NCBI RefSeq assembly: GCF_000812025.2
Contig: NZ_JWJE02000004.1
Location: forward strand, 62,001-126,000
Direction: 5' to 3'
Length of the DNA: 64,000 nt
DNA from: Bacillus thermotolerans
GTDB taxonomy: Bacteria; Bacillota; Bacilli; Bacillales; Domibacillaceae
This document shows positions 27,598 to 37,561 of this stretch, piece after piece (position 1 is the stretch's first letter; each line of letters starts with the position of its first letter). The notes beneath the pieces are model-generated. The model had not been told where the DNA came from and searched no databases. It worked only from the letters and a program-made list of their open reading frames with translations. A program made the translations under genes and the position numbers.

Positions 27598-28254
27598 ATG
27601 TTGAACAAGAAAGAGATTCGTTATTGCTTAGATACGATTGGCGAAATGTTTCCTGATGCTCATTGCGAATTGAATCACAGGAATCCATTTGATCTAGTGA
27701 TCGCTGTTCTGCTATCGGCTCAATGCACCGATGCGCTGGTAAATAAGGTGACAAAGGAATTATTCAAGAAGTATAAGACCCCGGAAGATTATTTAGCGGT
27801 GCCTTTAGAAGAGCTTCAGGAAGATATTCGTTCCATTGGCCTGTTCCGCAACAAAGCGAAAAATATTCAAAAGCTTTGCCGGATGCTGATTGAAGAGATG
27901 AATGGGGAAGTCCCACAAACGATAGAGGAGCTCGAGAAACTGCCAGGTGTCGGCAGAAAAACCGCTAACGTTGTAGCTTCCGTTGCATTTGATGTGCCGG
28001 CTATTGCTGTAGATACGCATGTAGAGAGGGTCAGCAAGAGGCTTGCTTTTTGCCGTTGGAAGGATTCGGTGAAGGAAGTAGAAGAGACGTTGATGAGAAA
28101 AATACCAAAAGAGGAATGGTCAATTACTCACCACCGACTGATCTTTTTTGGACGTTATCACTGCAAAGCCCAGTCTCCTCAATGTGAAATCTGTCCGCTG
28201 CTTGAGCTGTGCCGGGAAGGGAAAAAGAGAATGAAGAAGAAAGTGGTGCAATAA
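27598..28254 (+). CDS. nth: Endonuclease III (DNA glycosylase/AP lyase)
   Basis: Base excision repair enzyme removing oxidised pyrimidines. The 218-residue protein has the helix-hairpin-helix LPGVGRKTANVV, the catalytic Asp in VDTHVERVSKRL, the Lys of the active site region (LLSAQCTDALVNKVT precedes it), and a [4Fe-4S] loop C-x6-C-x2-C-x5-C (CKAQSPQCEICPLLELC). ATG at 27598 follows GAAGGAGAG. Next to dnaD and overlapping ypoC by one base, as in B. subtilis. Confidence 0.97.
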   Translation: MLNKKEIRYCLDTIGEMFPDAHCELNHRNPFDLVIAVLLSAQCTDALVNKVTKELFKKYKTPEDYLAVPLEELQEDIRSIGLFRNKAKNIQKLCRMLIEEMNGEVPQTIEELEKLPGVGRKTANVVASVAFDVPAIAVDTHVERVSKRLAFCRWKDSVKEVEETLMRKIPKEEWSITHHRLIFFGRYHCKAQSPQCEICPLLELCREGKKRMKKKVVQ

Positions 28255-28736
28255 TGCGCTCCGTCGATATTCCTTCTTCCCTGCGGCATCCCTTCTTTTT
28301 TGAAGAGAAAGCAGTGGACTGGCCGGAACAGCCTCAGTTGGGTCATCCGCCTTTTTTCATTTATGAGATCATGGATGGGGAACAGCCGTGGCTAAAAGAA
28401 GATAAAGGACAGGCTTACATAAAGCAGGAATGGGCGAAAGTACAAACTGTTCTTGAAGGAAAGTTTCGGGAGAGGAACGGGGACATTAAGAATGAGATGC
28501 GAGCGGCTATAGCCTTATTCTTTATGAAGCTATTCTGGAGCAACGGTTCACCTGTGCAAGCAGTGAACTGGGAGCATCTTGTTCAGCGTTTGGCTATTAA
28601 GCCGGTAAATGTAGAGGAGCGGCTAGGATTTGTGTTGCGACGTCCATTTGCCTATCATGCGTACGTGCAGATCAGTGAATTAATGACAGAGCAAACGAAG
28701 CAGTTGGCTAAGTATCAGGCAATGAGAGAAAAATAG
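28254..28736 (+). CDS. ypoC: Conserved protein YpoC
   Basis: 160 residues, soluble, rich in aromatic residues, with the start overlapping the nth stop by one base (TAATG), so translation is probably coupled. It matches the place and size of B. subtilis YpoC, downstream of nth and convergent with ponA. No catalytic motif or known domain is visible to me. Function unknown. Confidence 0.8.
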   Translation: MRSVDIPSSLRHPFFFEEKAVDWPEQPQLGHPPFFIYEIMDGEQPWLKEDKGQAYIKQEWAKVQTVLEGKFRERNGDIKNEMRAAIALFFMKLFWSNGSPVQAVNWEHLVQRLAIKPVNVEERLGFVLRRPFAYHAYVQISELMTEQTKQLAKYQAMREK

Positions 28737-28740
28737 ATAA

Positions 28741-28773
28741 AAGGGGCTGTCTTCCTGCAAGACAGTCCTTTCT
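28741..28773 (+). terminator. Terminator after ypoC
   Basis: AAGGGGCTGTCTT pairs with AAGACAGTCCTTT around a short loop, followed by TCT. Confidence 0.7.
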
Positions 28774-28784
28774 CATGTGTTAAA

Positions 28785-28821
28785 GACAAAAGAGGATGGC
28801 TTTACGCCATCCTCTTTTGTC
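28785..28821. terminator. Bidirectional terminator of ponA
   Basis: A perfect 16-bp stem GACAAAAGAGGATGGC / GCCATCCTCTTTTGTC with a 5-nt loop lies 7 bases past the ponA stop codon. T-rich ends occur on both strands. Confidence 0.85.
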
Positions 28822-28827
28822 GTACTA

Positions 28828-31704
28828 TTATTCTGTTTCTGGATTTGCTGCTTCATTGCCGGCAGCAGGGGGGGAGGCAGGTGCACCCTGTCCCTGCTGG
28901 GTACTATCTCCGGCAGGAGGAGAAGCAGGGGTCTCGGCTGGAGGGGGGCTGCCACCGCCGTTGCCGTTATTTGGGGTTCCGCCTTGTCCTCCGCCATTGT
29001 TATTCTGGTTTCCGCCGTTTTCACTAGGAGTTCCGCCGCCGTTATTTGGGGTTCCGCTATTTCCTCCGCTGTTGCTTCCACCATTATTATTTTGGCCTTG
29101 GTCACCCCCGTTATTTCCGCCATTGCTGCCGCCATTATTTTGATTCCCGCCATTGTTCTCGCCTTCGGTGCTTCCGCCAGGTTGGTTCGGCTCCTCGCCG
29201 TCTTCTTCAGGAGTTTCAGGCTCTTCTTCCGGAGCTGGTTCTTCTTCCGGCTCTTCCGTTTCTTCAGGCGGGGCTTCCTCTTCTCCACCCGGAACAGTAA
29301 GAGAAGTAGAAGCTGAATCAACTTCTGCACCATCAACCAGAGCGGTTACGGTAAATGTATAAGATTCACCAGGCTGAGCGCCGCCGAAGGTAGCGGCATT
29401 TCCGTCCGTGGATTGCGATTCTCCTGATGAAGAGGAGACAGTAAAGCTTGGAGAGCCTTCACCGGAGAAGGACCATGACACATTAATAGACTGGCTGGAA
29501 GCATCGTAGGAAGCGGATAGTCCTTCGATGGCGCCAGTGGTTTCTGGTTCACTCTCTTCTTCCTGCTCTTCAGGTTCCTCCTGTTCTTTTTCCTCTTCTT
29601 CTTTGAAGTCTCTAAATGCTTTCTTCGGTTCTTCTCCTCTTATGAAGAGTTCGTATACCTTTTGGCTATTAGGAACTCCGTCACCGGCAATTCGAGCGGG
29701 ATTTGACCCTTTAATAACCGGCAATTCCACAACGCTGTCCGGCTTCTCAAAGTCCTCTGTTTCTTTGCCGGAAGAAACTTCTTCCATTAAATTCTTAAAC
29801 AACTCTTTTGAGATGTTTTGGCTGCTTCGGGATAAATACTCGCTTCGTTCTTCATATCCCGTCCAAATAGCTGCCGTGTAGTTAGTTGTATAGCCGACAA
29901 ACCAGGAGTCTGGCGAGCCGGATGAAGGTATGTTATATTTTTGCTTTTCTTCAGCTGTATAGTTGGTCGTTCCTGTTTTGCCTGCAACATGGAGGCTCGG
30001 GATGTTGGCTCTTACCCCAGTCCCCTCGTCAAGAACGTCCTTAAGCACATCAGTAATCATATACGCTGTGTAATCATTCATCGCTTTTTGCGGTTTAATA
30101 TCATTTTTCACTTCTGTTTCTCCGTCGGACAGGACGATTTTCGTCACGGAATGGGGCTTGTTGTACGTACCGCCATTCCCAAAGGCAGCATAGGCTCCTG
30201 CCAAGTCAAGAGGAGAGATGCCGCTCATTCCGCCAATGGCATTAGATTCATTCTCAGCTTGCGCTTCTGGAATCTCAATACCTACATTTTTTAAGAACTC
30301 ATTAGCCTTTTCGTGGCCAACCTCTTGGTATGTTTGCAGCGCAGGAATATTTCTGGAGTAGACAAGCGCTGTTCTCATAGAAAGTGGTCCCATATAAGAT
30401 CCGCCGGCGTTGCGGATTGGTGCTCCATTTGAATACGTATACGGACGGTCATCCAGCTGCTGATAAGTAGACCATTTCAAATATTCAATGGCTGGACCGT
30501 AATCGATGAGCGGCTTAATCACAGATCCAGGCTGACGGTGCTTTAAGTCCACCGCCCAGTTTGTACCGCGCTGAACTTCCTGGTTGCGTCCTCCGCCAAT
30601 CGCCCGAATAGCGCCTGTCTGTGTGTCCGTTAGCGCGATACCAGCCTGGAAGTCTTCGCTTGGATATTGAATAATTTCATCAGTGTCCAGCAGCTTTTCC
30701 ATATAAGTTTGGGCTTCCGGATCAAGAGTTGTGTAGATTTTTAATCCATCAGAATAAGGGTTGTACTCTCCCATTTCCTCTACTTCTTCTACGACTACAT
30801 CGATGAAAGAGCTGAATTTAGTTTTTGACGGTTCTTCTTCAGAGTTGTCCTCAGCCAGCTGGTTAGTAACAGGAACACTCTGTGCTTCTTTCATTTCTGC
30901 TTCAGAAATCTTATCGTGCTGTTCCATGAGCGAGAGCACAACATTCCGGCGTTTCTCTGCCCGCTCCGGGTGATCAAACGGATTGTAGTTATTCGGGCTT
31001 TGCGGCATTCCTGCAAGCAAAGCTGCCTCTGATAGAGATAATTCGTTGAGCTCTTTGCCGAAATAATGATTGGCCGCTGCTTTAATGCCGAAAATTCGAT
31101 CAGACATGAATACTTTATTTACATACATTTCAAAGATCTCTTCCTTGGAATACTCCCTCTCAAGCTGGTAAGCAAGCCAGGCTTCTTCCGCTTTTCGGTC
31201 TAGCGTTTTGTCAGGAGTCAGAAAAGACATCTTTACAACCTGTTGGGTGATTGTACTTGCTCCCTGAGAGCCGAAGCCCTCTGTGATGTTTTTTACTACC
31301 GCGCCGCCAATACGGATAATATCGACACCGTGGTGCTCAAAGAAGCGGGCATCTTCGGTAGCAAGAATGGCATCCTTCATTAGCTGAGGAATATCTTCAT
31401 ATTGGACGTAATCTCGTTTCTCTGAACCGATAGATGTAACAAAATCACCATTCATATCGTAAATTTTCGAAGAAACGGGGTCACGCAGGAGCGTTTCATC
31501 CAGCTTGGGTGCATCCCGTACCATGAAAGCAAAGGTGCCGGCACCAATCGCTAGCGATAAAAGAAATAAAGCAGCAAGAGTGATAAATACTTTTTTTACG
31601 AGAGACCTTTTATTATTTTTACTTTTGGCTGCTGGCTTATTATCTACCCGTTTTTTCTTTTGCTTCTTTCTTTTTTCCATGCGCGAATTATATTGATCAG
31701 ACAT
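28828..31704 (-). CDS. ponA: Class A penicillin-binding protein 1A/1B
   Basis: Bifunctional peptidoglycan synthase of 958 residues. Order of parts: a Lys-rich cytoplasmic tail, one membrane helix (about 33-57), the GT51 glycosyltransferase domain (with ATEDARFFEHHGVD and GASTITQQ), the transpeptidase domain with catalytic Ser394 (SVIK), SRN and KTGTT, a fibronectin type III-like domain (about 720-800), and a 150-residue disordered tail, first acidic/Pro-rich and then Gly/Asn/Gln-rich. B. subtilis PonA has a comparable disordered C-terminus, though this protein is longer overall. It follows recU on the - strand. Confidence 0.96.
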   Translation of the reverse strand: MSDQYNSRMEKRKKQKKKRVDNKPAAKSKNNKRSLVKKVFITLAALFLLSLAIGAGTFAFMVRDAPKLDETLLRDPVSSKIYDMNGDFVTSIGSEKRDYVQYEDIPQLMKDAILATEDARFFEHHGVDIIRIGGAVVKNITEGFGSQGASTITQQVVKMSFLTPDKTLDRKAEEAWLAYQLEREYSKEEIFEMYVNKVFMSDRIFGIKAAANHYFGKELNELSLSEAALLAGMPQSPNNYNPFDHPERAEKRRNVVLSLMEQHDKISEAEMKEAQSVPVTNQLAEDNSEEEPSKTKFSSFIDVVVEEVEEMGEYNPYSDGLKIYTTLDPEAQTYMEKLLDTDEIIQYPSEDFQAGIALTDTQTGAIRAIGGGRNQEVQRGTNWAVDLKHRQPGSVIKPLIDYGPAIEYLKWSTYQQLDDRPYTYSNGAPIRNAGGSYMGPLSMRTALVYSRNIPALQTYQEVGHEKANEFLKNVGIEIPEAQAENESNAIGGMSGISPLDLAGAYAAFGNGGTYNKPHSVTKIVLSDGETEVKNDIKPQKAMNDYTAYMITDVLKDVLDEGTGVRANIPSLHVAGKTGTTNYTAEEKQKYNIPSSGSPDSWFVGYTTNYTAAIWTGYEERSEYLSRSSQNISKELFKNLMEEVSSGKETEDFEKPDSVVELPVIKGSNPARIAGDGVPNSQKVYELFIRGEEPKKAFRDFKEEEEKEQEEPEEQEEESEPETTGAIEGLSASYDASSQSINVSWSFSGEGSPSFTVSSSSGESQSTDGNAATFGGAQPGESYTFTVTALVDGAEVDSASTSLTVPGGEEEAPPEETEEPEEEPAPEEEPETPEEDGEEPNQPGGSTEGENNGGNQNNGGSNGGNNGGDQGQNNNGGSNSGGNSGTPNNGGGTPSENGGNQNNNGGGQGGTPNNGNGGGSPPPAETPASPPAGDSTQQGQGAPASPPAAGNEAANPETE

Positions 31705-31777
31705 TTATTTCATATCCTCACTTTCAATTAAAATAAAGAGGCTGAACTTAGTATGCTCTTATATGGTAATAAGCCGT

Positions 31778-32401
31778 TTAAGTTTCATCTTCCGCAAAGT
31801 ATAATTTATCCACGATCGATAAATAATGAAGGCAGGGATACAGACCAAGCGGAACCGAAAAAGCTGATTCTTCTATTTCTGCCTTTGTAATAGATTTGCG
31901 GCCTCCGTTTTCCATGCGGTCCCAAAATTCAAAAAGGCGTTCCGCTGGAAGGTAGTAGACTTCCTCCGTTAATGAGAAACGAATAATAACGAAGCTGATC
32001 CCGCCTTGCTTTGCCACTTTTCTCATGTGAACAAGCTGATGGTCATGGAAGTTTTGCAGTGGAAAAGACGTGCGGCTTTTCGTTTCTTTTGCTTCGAAAT
32101 CTATATATTTTCCTCGGTACACTCCATTATAGTCGGTCGTGGAAGGCTGCTTAAAGTAAGCTTCTTTAATAACAGCAGCACTTCGTTTTGGATAATCTAC
32201 CTGAACGATTTGTACAGGCGTCGGCTTTTTATGAATAACCGCTATATTCTGTTCAAGGTAATAAGCATTTGTTTCATTTAGATCCTCTTCAAGCGTCATC
32301 CCCCTATTACTGTAGCTGTTCTGCATGGTCGGCTGCTTGCTCGCGTTTGCACTGGCTGCCGGCACATACTTCTTTCCATTTGGATACCTGATCGCTGTCA
32401 T
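31778..32401 (-). CDS. recU: Holliday junction resolvase RecU
   Basis: Cleaves Holliday junctions in recombination and repair and modulates RecA. The 207 residues carry the nuclease core [19 protein letters not shown] (Asp, and Glu-x-Lys of the PD-(D/E)XK type fold), the stalk region before it, and the [13 protein letters not shown] motif. The in-frame GTG at 32410 opens the frame, but the ATG at 32401 is well spaced from GAGGTG and gives the usual length. The recU-ponA pairing is conserved among Bacilli. Confidence 0.95.
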   Translation of the reverse strand: MTAIRYPNGKKYVPAASANASKQPTMQNSYSNRGMTLEEDLNETNAYYLEQNIAVIHKKPTPVQIVQVDYPKRSAAVIKEAYFKQPSTTDYNGVYRGKYIDFEAKETKSRTSFPLQNFHDHQLVHMRKVAKQGGISFVIIRFSLTEEVYYLPAERLFEFWDRMENGGRKSITKAEIEESAFSVPLGLYPCLHYLSIVDKLYFAEDET

Positions 32402-32769
32402 CCTATACACCTCACGAGATAATACATATCATAACAGAAAAAGTCTGGAGGAAGGTAAGAAATTAGACCGATTTTATCCCGCTCTTAAAAAGAGGCAGGA
32501 GTGCTGCTTTTTAGCCGCCAGCTTGGCAGAATCACCAACTTTTTCAATTTAACCTTTTGTCTGCCAATGTATATTATAACCTTTTTTGAAGAATGCGGCA
32601 TTATCAATAAATGGCTGTTTCGAGTCTTTCTTAATGTCGAAATTTTTGATTATTTTGTCTGTGGTCTTCTTTCTTTGCCGAATAGCACCTAGTTTTGTCA
32701 AGCGGGAAGGAGTTTATAAAGGAAAGAAAGAATTGAACCCATAAGGAAATAGCAAAGGAGTGGGGATGG

Positions 32770-33012
32770 ATGACGAGAGAAGAAGTGCTTCGTACACTGA
32801 ATGAAATTGAAGAGAAGGTAGAAGAGATTGAGCGTACGTTACAGAAAAATGTCAAGGTCATGCACAAGAACCAGTACTCAAAAATTTCCGAGAAGAAACA
32901 GGCAGTGATGGAACGTATCGAGTCACTTGAAAAGGGAGCTGATTTCCTGCTGTCCGCTGCTCCTGAGTCCAAAATGGTCCAGTCCTTTAATATGTCCTAT
33001 GAGCCGGTGTAA
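32770..33012 (+). CDS. Small coiled-coil protein (YppD-like position)
   Basis: 80 residues, almost entirely charged amphipathic helix (LNEIEEKVEEIERTLQK...), so a coiled coil is likely. The ATG at 32770 is 9 bases after AAAGGAG. It stands where the small ypp genes follow recU in B. subtilis, and may correspond to yppD, but I do not recall that sequence well enough to be sure. The 360-base gap between recU and this gene is AT-rich and must hold two divergent promoters; I see no other gene there. Confidence 0.65.
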   Translation: MTREEVLRTLNEIEEKVEEIERTLQKNVKVMHKNQYSKISEKKQAVMERIESLEKGADFLLSAAPESKMVQSFNMSYEPV

Positions 33013-33088
33013 AGACACTCTCCTTGAACAGTGGAAAAAAAGCTTATAGAATGTTAGAGATACAAAGAAAGATCAAGGGGAGAATACT

Positions 33089-33439
33089 ATGCAAAGACTT
33101 CAAGAGCTGACAGAAGAGTTAGTAAAAGTGGTCAATCAGGCGAATGACCGTTACCACTTAGCTAGAGAAACGGGAGAAGAAGGGGATTTTTATAAAGAAG
33201 TAAAGCCGTTTGCCGACGAAGCTAAGCGGTTGTCTGATGAATGGGAAGAAGAGGTTATGAGAAGCTTTCAGACGAGACGATTTAAGTATATTCACTTGCC
33301 CCAGGTCAAAGCAACCATAGAGAATATCGAGTTGCTTTCTGTACAGGCTTTCTTTCCGAAAGCGAGCTATACGCGTTTTAGAAATTACGTAGAATCCACG
33401 CTATTTGTCCTGCAACAGCTGCTAAAAGAGCTAAAATAA
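33089..33439 (+). CDS. yppE: DUF1798 family protein YppE
   Basis: A 116-residue all-helical protein similar to what I remember of B. subtilis YppE (DUF1798; four-helix fold), including a DFYKEVKPFADE segment and the central motif RRFKYIHLPQV. AGGGGAG precedes the ATG. It lies between two other small ypp-type genes in the same direction. Function unknown. Confidence 0.8.
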   Translation: MQRLQELTEELVKVVNQANDRYHLARETGEEGDFYKEVKPFADEAKRLSDEWEEEVMRSFQTRRFKYIHLPQVKATIENIELLSVQAFFPKASYTRFRNYVESTLFVLQQLLKELK

Positions 33440-33500
33440 ACCGCACCTTTCCTCATCTTCCACATACTATGTGGTAGCAAAAGATGTGGGAGGGAAAAGG

Positions 33501-33863
33501 ATGGACTCTTGGCACTATAGATATCCGTCTTACAGGCACTTTTCACATTATCCGCCAAGATCTTACTATGGGCCTCAATTTCCGCCATCAGGATATTCTC
33601 CGACTTCTGGAGATTTGTGGAGCCACCCGCTTTATGATACGTATATGCCTGAAGGTCCATATCACATGTATCCGACTGCTTCGGCAAGTCCGCTTTCAGC
33701 ATCACAGCCAAACAGCGGAGGGTCGCTCTTGCTTCAGTCCTTTAAGAACAAGGACGGGTCGTTGGATATCAACAAAGCGATGGAGACGGCAGGGATGATG
33801 GTGAATACAGTGTCGCAGATTTCAAAAGTTGTAAAAGACATGGCAGGCTGGATGAAGGCTTGA
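33501..33863 (+). CDS. yppG: YppG-like protein with Pro/Tyr-rich N-terminus
   Basis: 120 residues. The first ~70 are rich in Tyr, Pro, His and Ser (RYPSYRHFSHYPPRSYYG), resembling spore coat or surface proteins; the last ~45 (LLLQSFKNKDGSLDINKAM...MAGWMKA) form a conserved helical YppG-type domain. Start at the ATG after GGGAGG; the frame is open upstream from a GTG at 33471. A sporulation-linked role is an inference from composition only. Confidence 0.75.
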   Translation: MDSWHYRYPSYRHFSHYPPRSYYGPQFPPSGYSPTSGDLWSHPLYDTYMPEGPYHMYPTASASPLSASQPNSGGSLLLQSFKNKDGSLDINKAMETAGMMVNTVSQISKVVKDMAGWMKA

Positions 33864-33987
33864 AACGTTTGCGCTCTGAAGGAACCTTTTTCCTTCGGGG
33901 TCTTTTTCATTTTTGCGCCTTAAACAGGGAACAATTCACCTTTCAAATGGATCGTTTGTTCGATACAATAAAGGGGAGGTGAGAGCG

Positions 33988-36270
33988 ATGTTATCAAACA
34001 GAAAATCGCTTCAGGAAACGATTGATTGGCTGAGAAATGAAGATGCTGTTCATTCCAATATTATTCATTGGCAGACGATTCCTGAAAAGGCAGCGAAAAC
34101 TGTTCCTCTGCCAGCGGATCTGGATCCGCGACTGGCGCAAGCATTAGAAGGAAGAGGCATTGAGCAGTTATATACACATCAGTTATCCGCTTTCGAAGCG
34201 GCAAGAAAGAAGCAAAGCTTCGTAGCAGTGACACCGACTGCTTCAGGGAAAACGCTTTGTTATAACCTGCCTGTTGTTCAGTCTATTATTGAAGAGCCGG
34301 AGGGGCGAGCTCTTTATTTATTCCCGACAAAGGCGCTCGCTCAGGACCAAAAAAGTGAAATAAATGAATTAATCCAGGAGATAGGGATACCGATTAACAG
34401 CTATACATATGATGGGGATACGCCGGCGAATATTCGCCAAAAGGTACGTAAAGCGGGGCAAATTATTTTGACAAATCCTGATATGCTGCATTCAGCTATT
34501 TTGCCCCATCATACGAAGTGGGTTTCCTTATTCGAGAATATAAAATATATCGTCATTGATGAGCTTCATATTTATCGCGGGGTCTTCGGCAGCCATGTCG
34601 CGAATGTATTGCGCCGGCTGCAGCGGATTTGCCGCTATTACGGCAGCGATCCCGTGTTTATTTGCACCTCTGCCACTATTGCGAATCCGCTGGAACTGGC
34701 AGAAGCGCTCACCGAGAAACCGATGACGCTGATTGATAATAACGGGGCACCGTCAGGAAGGAAGCATTTTGTGTTTTACAATCCGCCGATTGTGAACAAG
34801 CCCCTTAATATCCGCCGCAGTGCTACGCTGGAGGTGCGCCGGCTTGCAGGAGAGATGCTGAAAAGCAAAATCCAGACGATCGTCTTTGCCAGAAGCCGGG
34901 TAAGAGTGGAAATTATTCTGACATATTTACAGGAGCTTGTGAAAAACGAGCTTGGCCCTAAGTCCATCAGGGGTTATCGGGGCGGTTACCTGCCAACCCA
35001 GCGGCGCGAGATTGAAAAAGGGCTCCGTAACGGTGATATTTATGGAGTAGTCAGCACGAATGCTCTTGAGCTTGGTGTGGATATCGGCCAGCTGCAGGTG
35101 TGTGTGATGACAGGGTATCCCGGCACGATTGCCAGCGCTTGGCAGCAGGCAGGAAGAGCCGGACGCCGGCATGGTGAGTCTCTCGTTATTATGGTGGCAA
35201 GCTCTGACCCGCTTGACCAGTTTATCATTGATCATCCGGACTACTTCTTTAATCAGACACCAGAAACAGCCCGCATTAACCCTAATAATTTAGTGATTTT
35301 AGTGGATCACTTGAAATGTGCGGCTTACGAGCTTCCTTTTAAAGAGGGGGAAGCATTTGGAGATATGGAAATAGAGGATGTACTGGAATTTTTAACCGAA
35401 GAGAGGGTACTGCATAAGAATAGAGATCAGTGGTTCTGGATGAATGATTCGTTTCCAGCTCATAATATCAGCTTGCGGTCCGCTTCTCAGGAAAACGTCA
35501 TTATTATAGATATTACAGAAACAGCCAACCACCGGGTCATTGGCGAAATGGATACATTTAGTGCGATGACACTGCTTCATGACGAAGCTATTTATTTGCA
35601 CCAAGGCATCCAATACCAGGTGGAGGAGCTGGACTGGGAAGAAAAGAAAGCGTATGTACGGGAAGTGGACGTTGATTATTTTACGGATGCCAATTTGGCT
35701 GTGCAGCTGCAGGTGCTAGAGGAAGACAGGACCCGCGAGAAGGGACAAACTACGATTTCCTACGGGGATGTCGCTGTACATGCAATGGCAACAATCTTTA
35801 AAAAGATTAAATTCGATACGCATGAAAATATCGGTTCAGGTCCTATCCATTTACCGGAAATGGAATTGCATACAAATGCGGTCTGGATGTCCTTAAATGA
35901 AGAATTCGAGTATTTCTCACAGGATCGCCTTGAAAATGGGCTGATTGGCGCTGCTCATGCTCTAAAAGCAATTGTTCCTCTGTTTGCTATGTGCGACCCG
36001 AGTGATGTTCATGTGGTGCCGCAAGTAAAGGCGAGTCACAATGAAAAGCCGACCATATTTGTGTACGATCATTACCCTGGAGGCATCGGGTTGAGTGAGC
36101 AAGTGTTCAGCCGGCTAGAAGACATTCTAAGCCAGGCCGCAGCGCTAATCCGCCAGTGTCCTTGCCAAACGGGGTGCCCGTCTTGTATTGGAACCGAAGC
36201 GGTGTTTGATTCGGCCAAAGAGGATGCTTGCCGTCTGCTTGAACGGTTTTCACTAACGGGAGAGAAGTAA
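33988..36270 (+). CDS. mrfA: DEXH-box helicase MrfA (YprA)
   Basis: A 760-residue superfamily 2 helicase. Walker A TASGKT (Lys88), motif II DELH, TSATIANP, ARSRVRVE, and QQAGRAGRRHG (motif VI) are all visible; the C-terminal domain ends with four clustered cysteines (CPCQTGCPSC) that form a zinc site. In B. subtilis YprA and its partner YprB are the mitomycin repair factors MrfA and MrfB, a UvrABC-independent excision route. ATG at 33988 follows AAAGGGGAGGTGA; the frame opening at 33913 has no such site. Confidence 0.95.
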   Translation: MLSNRKSLQETIDWLRNEDAVHSNIIHWQTIPEKAAKTVPLPADLDPRLAQALEGRGIEQLYTHQLSAFEAARKKQSFVAVTPTASGKTLCYNLPVVQSIIEEPEGRALYLFPTKALAQDQKSEINELIQEIGIPINSYTYDGDTPANIRQKVRKAGQIILTNPDMLHSAILPHHTKWVSLFENIKYIVIDELHIYRGVFGSHVANVLRRLQRICRYYGSDPVFICTSATIANPLELAEALTEKPMTLIDNNGAPSGRKHFVFYNPPIVNKPLNIRRSATLEVRRLAGEMLKSKIQTIVFARSRVRVEIILTYLQELVKNELGPKSIRGYRGGYLPTQRREIEKGLRNGDIYGVVSTNALELGVDIGQLQVCVMTGYPGTIASAWQQAGRAGRRHGESLVIMVASSDPLDQFIIDHPDYFFNQTPETARINPNNLVILVDHLKCAAYELPFKEGEAFGDMEIEDVLEFLTEERVLHKNRDQWFWMNDSFPAHNISLRSASQENVIIIDITETANHRVIGEMDTFSAMTLLHDEAIYLHQGIQYQVEELDWEEKKAYVREVDVDYFTDANLAVQLQVLEEDRTREKGQTTISYGDVAVHAMATIFKKIKFDTHENIGSGPIHLPEMELHTNAVWMSLNEEFEYFSQDRLENGLIGAAHALKAIVPLFAMCDPSDVHVVPQVKASHNEKPTIFVYDHYPGGIGLSEQVFSRLEDILSQAAALIRQCPCQTGCPSCIGTEAVFDSAKEDACRLLERFSLTGEK

Positions 36271-36272
36271 AC

Positions 36273-37511
36273 ATGGGCTTGTCTAAAAAACTTCAGCGAA
36301 TGAAGCGCCATATAATAAGAGAAGAAGCGGAAAAGGACCCAACAGACATCCCGTCCTTTGACAGTCTCGAGCTTCCTTTTAAGGAGGAGTGGGAGAAGGC
36401 GGGGGTGAAGCCGTATGTTCTTGATGATCAATTCTGTCTCATTCGTGAGGTTCGCTATCCGCTTTCTTACAAGCATGGCCGTCATCAATTTGAAGAGGTA
36501 GAACAGGCCGTTCATAAATGGAACGAATGGGAAGGGCAGCATCCGCTGTCAGCTAAGGGCTTATCTGCTTCGGAGTTATTCTTTTTTGATACAGAAACAA
36601 CCGGTCTTGGCGGGGGTACAGGAAATGTCATCTTCCTGCTCGGCTATGCACGTATACAAGGTGAGGAAGTCGTGCTGCGCCAGCACTTCCTTCCTGGACC
36701 GGGAAATGAAACGGCGCTTTATGCGAGCTTTCTTGAAAGAGTCGATTACAAGACACTTGTTACCTACAACGGCAAATCCTTCGACTGGCCGCAGGTAAAA
36801 ACAAGGCATACACTCGTACGTGATCATGTACCGAAGCTTCCGGAATTTGGCCACTTTGATTTGTATCATGCCTCAAGAAGGCTATGGAAACGGTCGATGG
36901 AAAGAGTGAAGCTGGTCAATGTAGAAAAGGAAAAGCTGGATATTAAAAGAAGCGAAGATGTTCCGGGTTACTTAGCGCCGATCATTTACTTTGACTTTAT
37001 TGAACGAAAGCATCCGGAGGGTATATTGAAGGTTATGCAGCATAATGAGTGGGATATCCTAACTTTGATGACACTTTATACTCATTTAAGCTTTCGCGTG
37101 TTAGAGGAAGAAGCAGAAGCCAGCAGTGCCGAAAAGCTCGAGGTAGCTAAGTGGTTTGAAGCAATCGGCGAGAAAAACCATTCCGTGAAAGCCTACAGCA
37201 AGCTCGCCCATGCAGAGGAAAGGGCTGTACACACCACCGCTAGACATGCGCTGGCTTTTCATTTGAAAAGAGAAAAAGAATGGGAACGGGCCATCGAGCT
37301 CTGGAAGGAAGTGTGCGAAAAAGGCACACGTTCCGAAAGAGTAGAAGCTCATGTTGAACTGAGCAAGTATTACGAGCATCAGGAAAAGAAATACACTGAA
37401 TCGTTGCATCATGCAGATAAGGCTCACTTTCTTTACGACGGAAACAGCCGGACAAGAAAAGAGGATCTGGAGAAAAGGAGAGCAAGGCTAAAGAAGAAAA
37501 TGAGCCGGTAA
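36273..37511 (+). CDS. mrfB: Exonuclease MrfB (YprB) with TPR-like C-terminus
   Basis: 412 residues. The RNase H-like exonuclease core starts near residue 90 with FFDTETTGLGGGTGNVIFLLG and includes TYNGKSFDWPQVKTR and HNEWDILTLMTLY. The last third is helical and TPR-like (EKNHSVKAYSKLAHAEE...). This matches B. subtilis YprB/MrfB in length and layout. It begins 2 bases after the mrfA stop, so the two are co-translated. Confidence 0.94.
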   Translation: MGLSKKLQRMKRHIIREEAEKDPTDIPSFDSLELPFKEEWEKAGVKPYVLDDQFCLIREVRYPLSYKHGRHQFEEVEQAVHKWNEWEGQHPLSAKGLSASELFFFDTETTGLGGGTGNVIFLLGYARIQGEEVVLRQHFLPGPGNETALYASFLERVDYKTLVTYNGKSFDWPQVKTRHTLVRDHVPKLPEFGHFDLYHASRRLWKRSMERVKLVNVEKEKLDIKRSEDVPGYLAPIIYFDFIERKHPEGILKVMQHNEWDILTLMTLYTHLSFRVLEEEAEASSAEKLEVAKWFEAIGEKNHSVKAYSKLAHAEERAVHTTARHALAFHLKREKEWERAIELWKEVCEKGTRSERVEAHVELSKYYEHQEKKYTESLHHADKAHFLYDGNSRTRKEDLEKRRARLKKKMSR

Positions 37512-37561
37512 GAAGCTGTGCTGCCAGCAATAAATAGAAAGATGGATGGAGTGGATGAAAC

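Noticed and set aside
28833-29240. Dense GCC/CCG-containing near-repeats on the + strand, looking like a tandem repeat or CRISPR-like array
   Set aside because: The spacing is irregular and the repeats are the codons of the Gly-Asn-rich PonA tail; there are no spacers or cas genes.
28777-29316. 179-residue hydrophobic + strand ORF and several overlapping ones opposite the ponA 3' end
   Set aside because: They are shadows of the repetitive Gly/Asn/Pro/Glu codons of the PonA tail; no ribosome sites and no recognisable protein.
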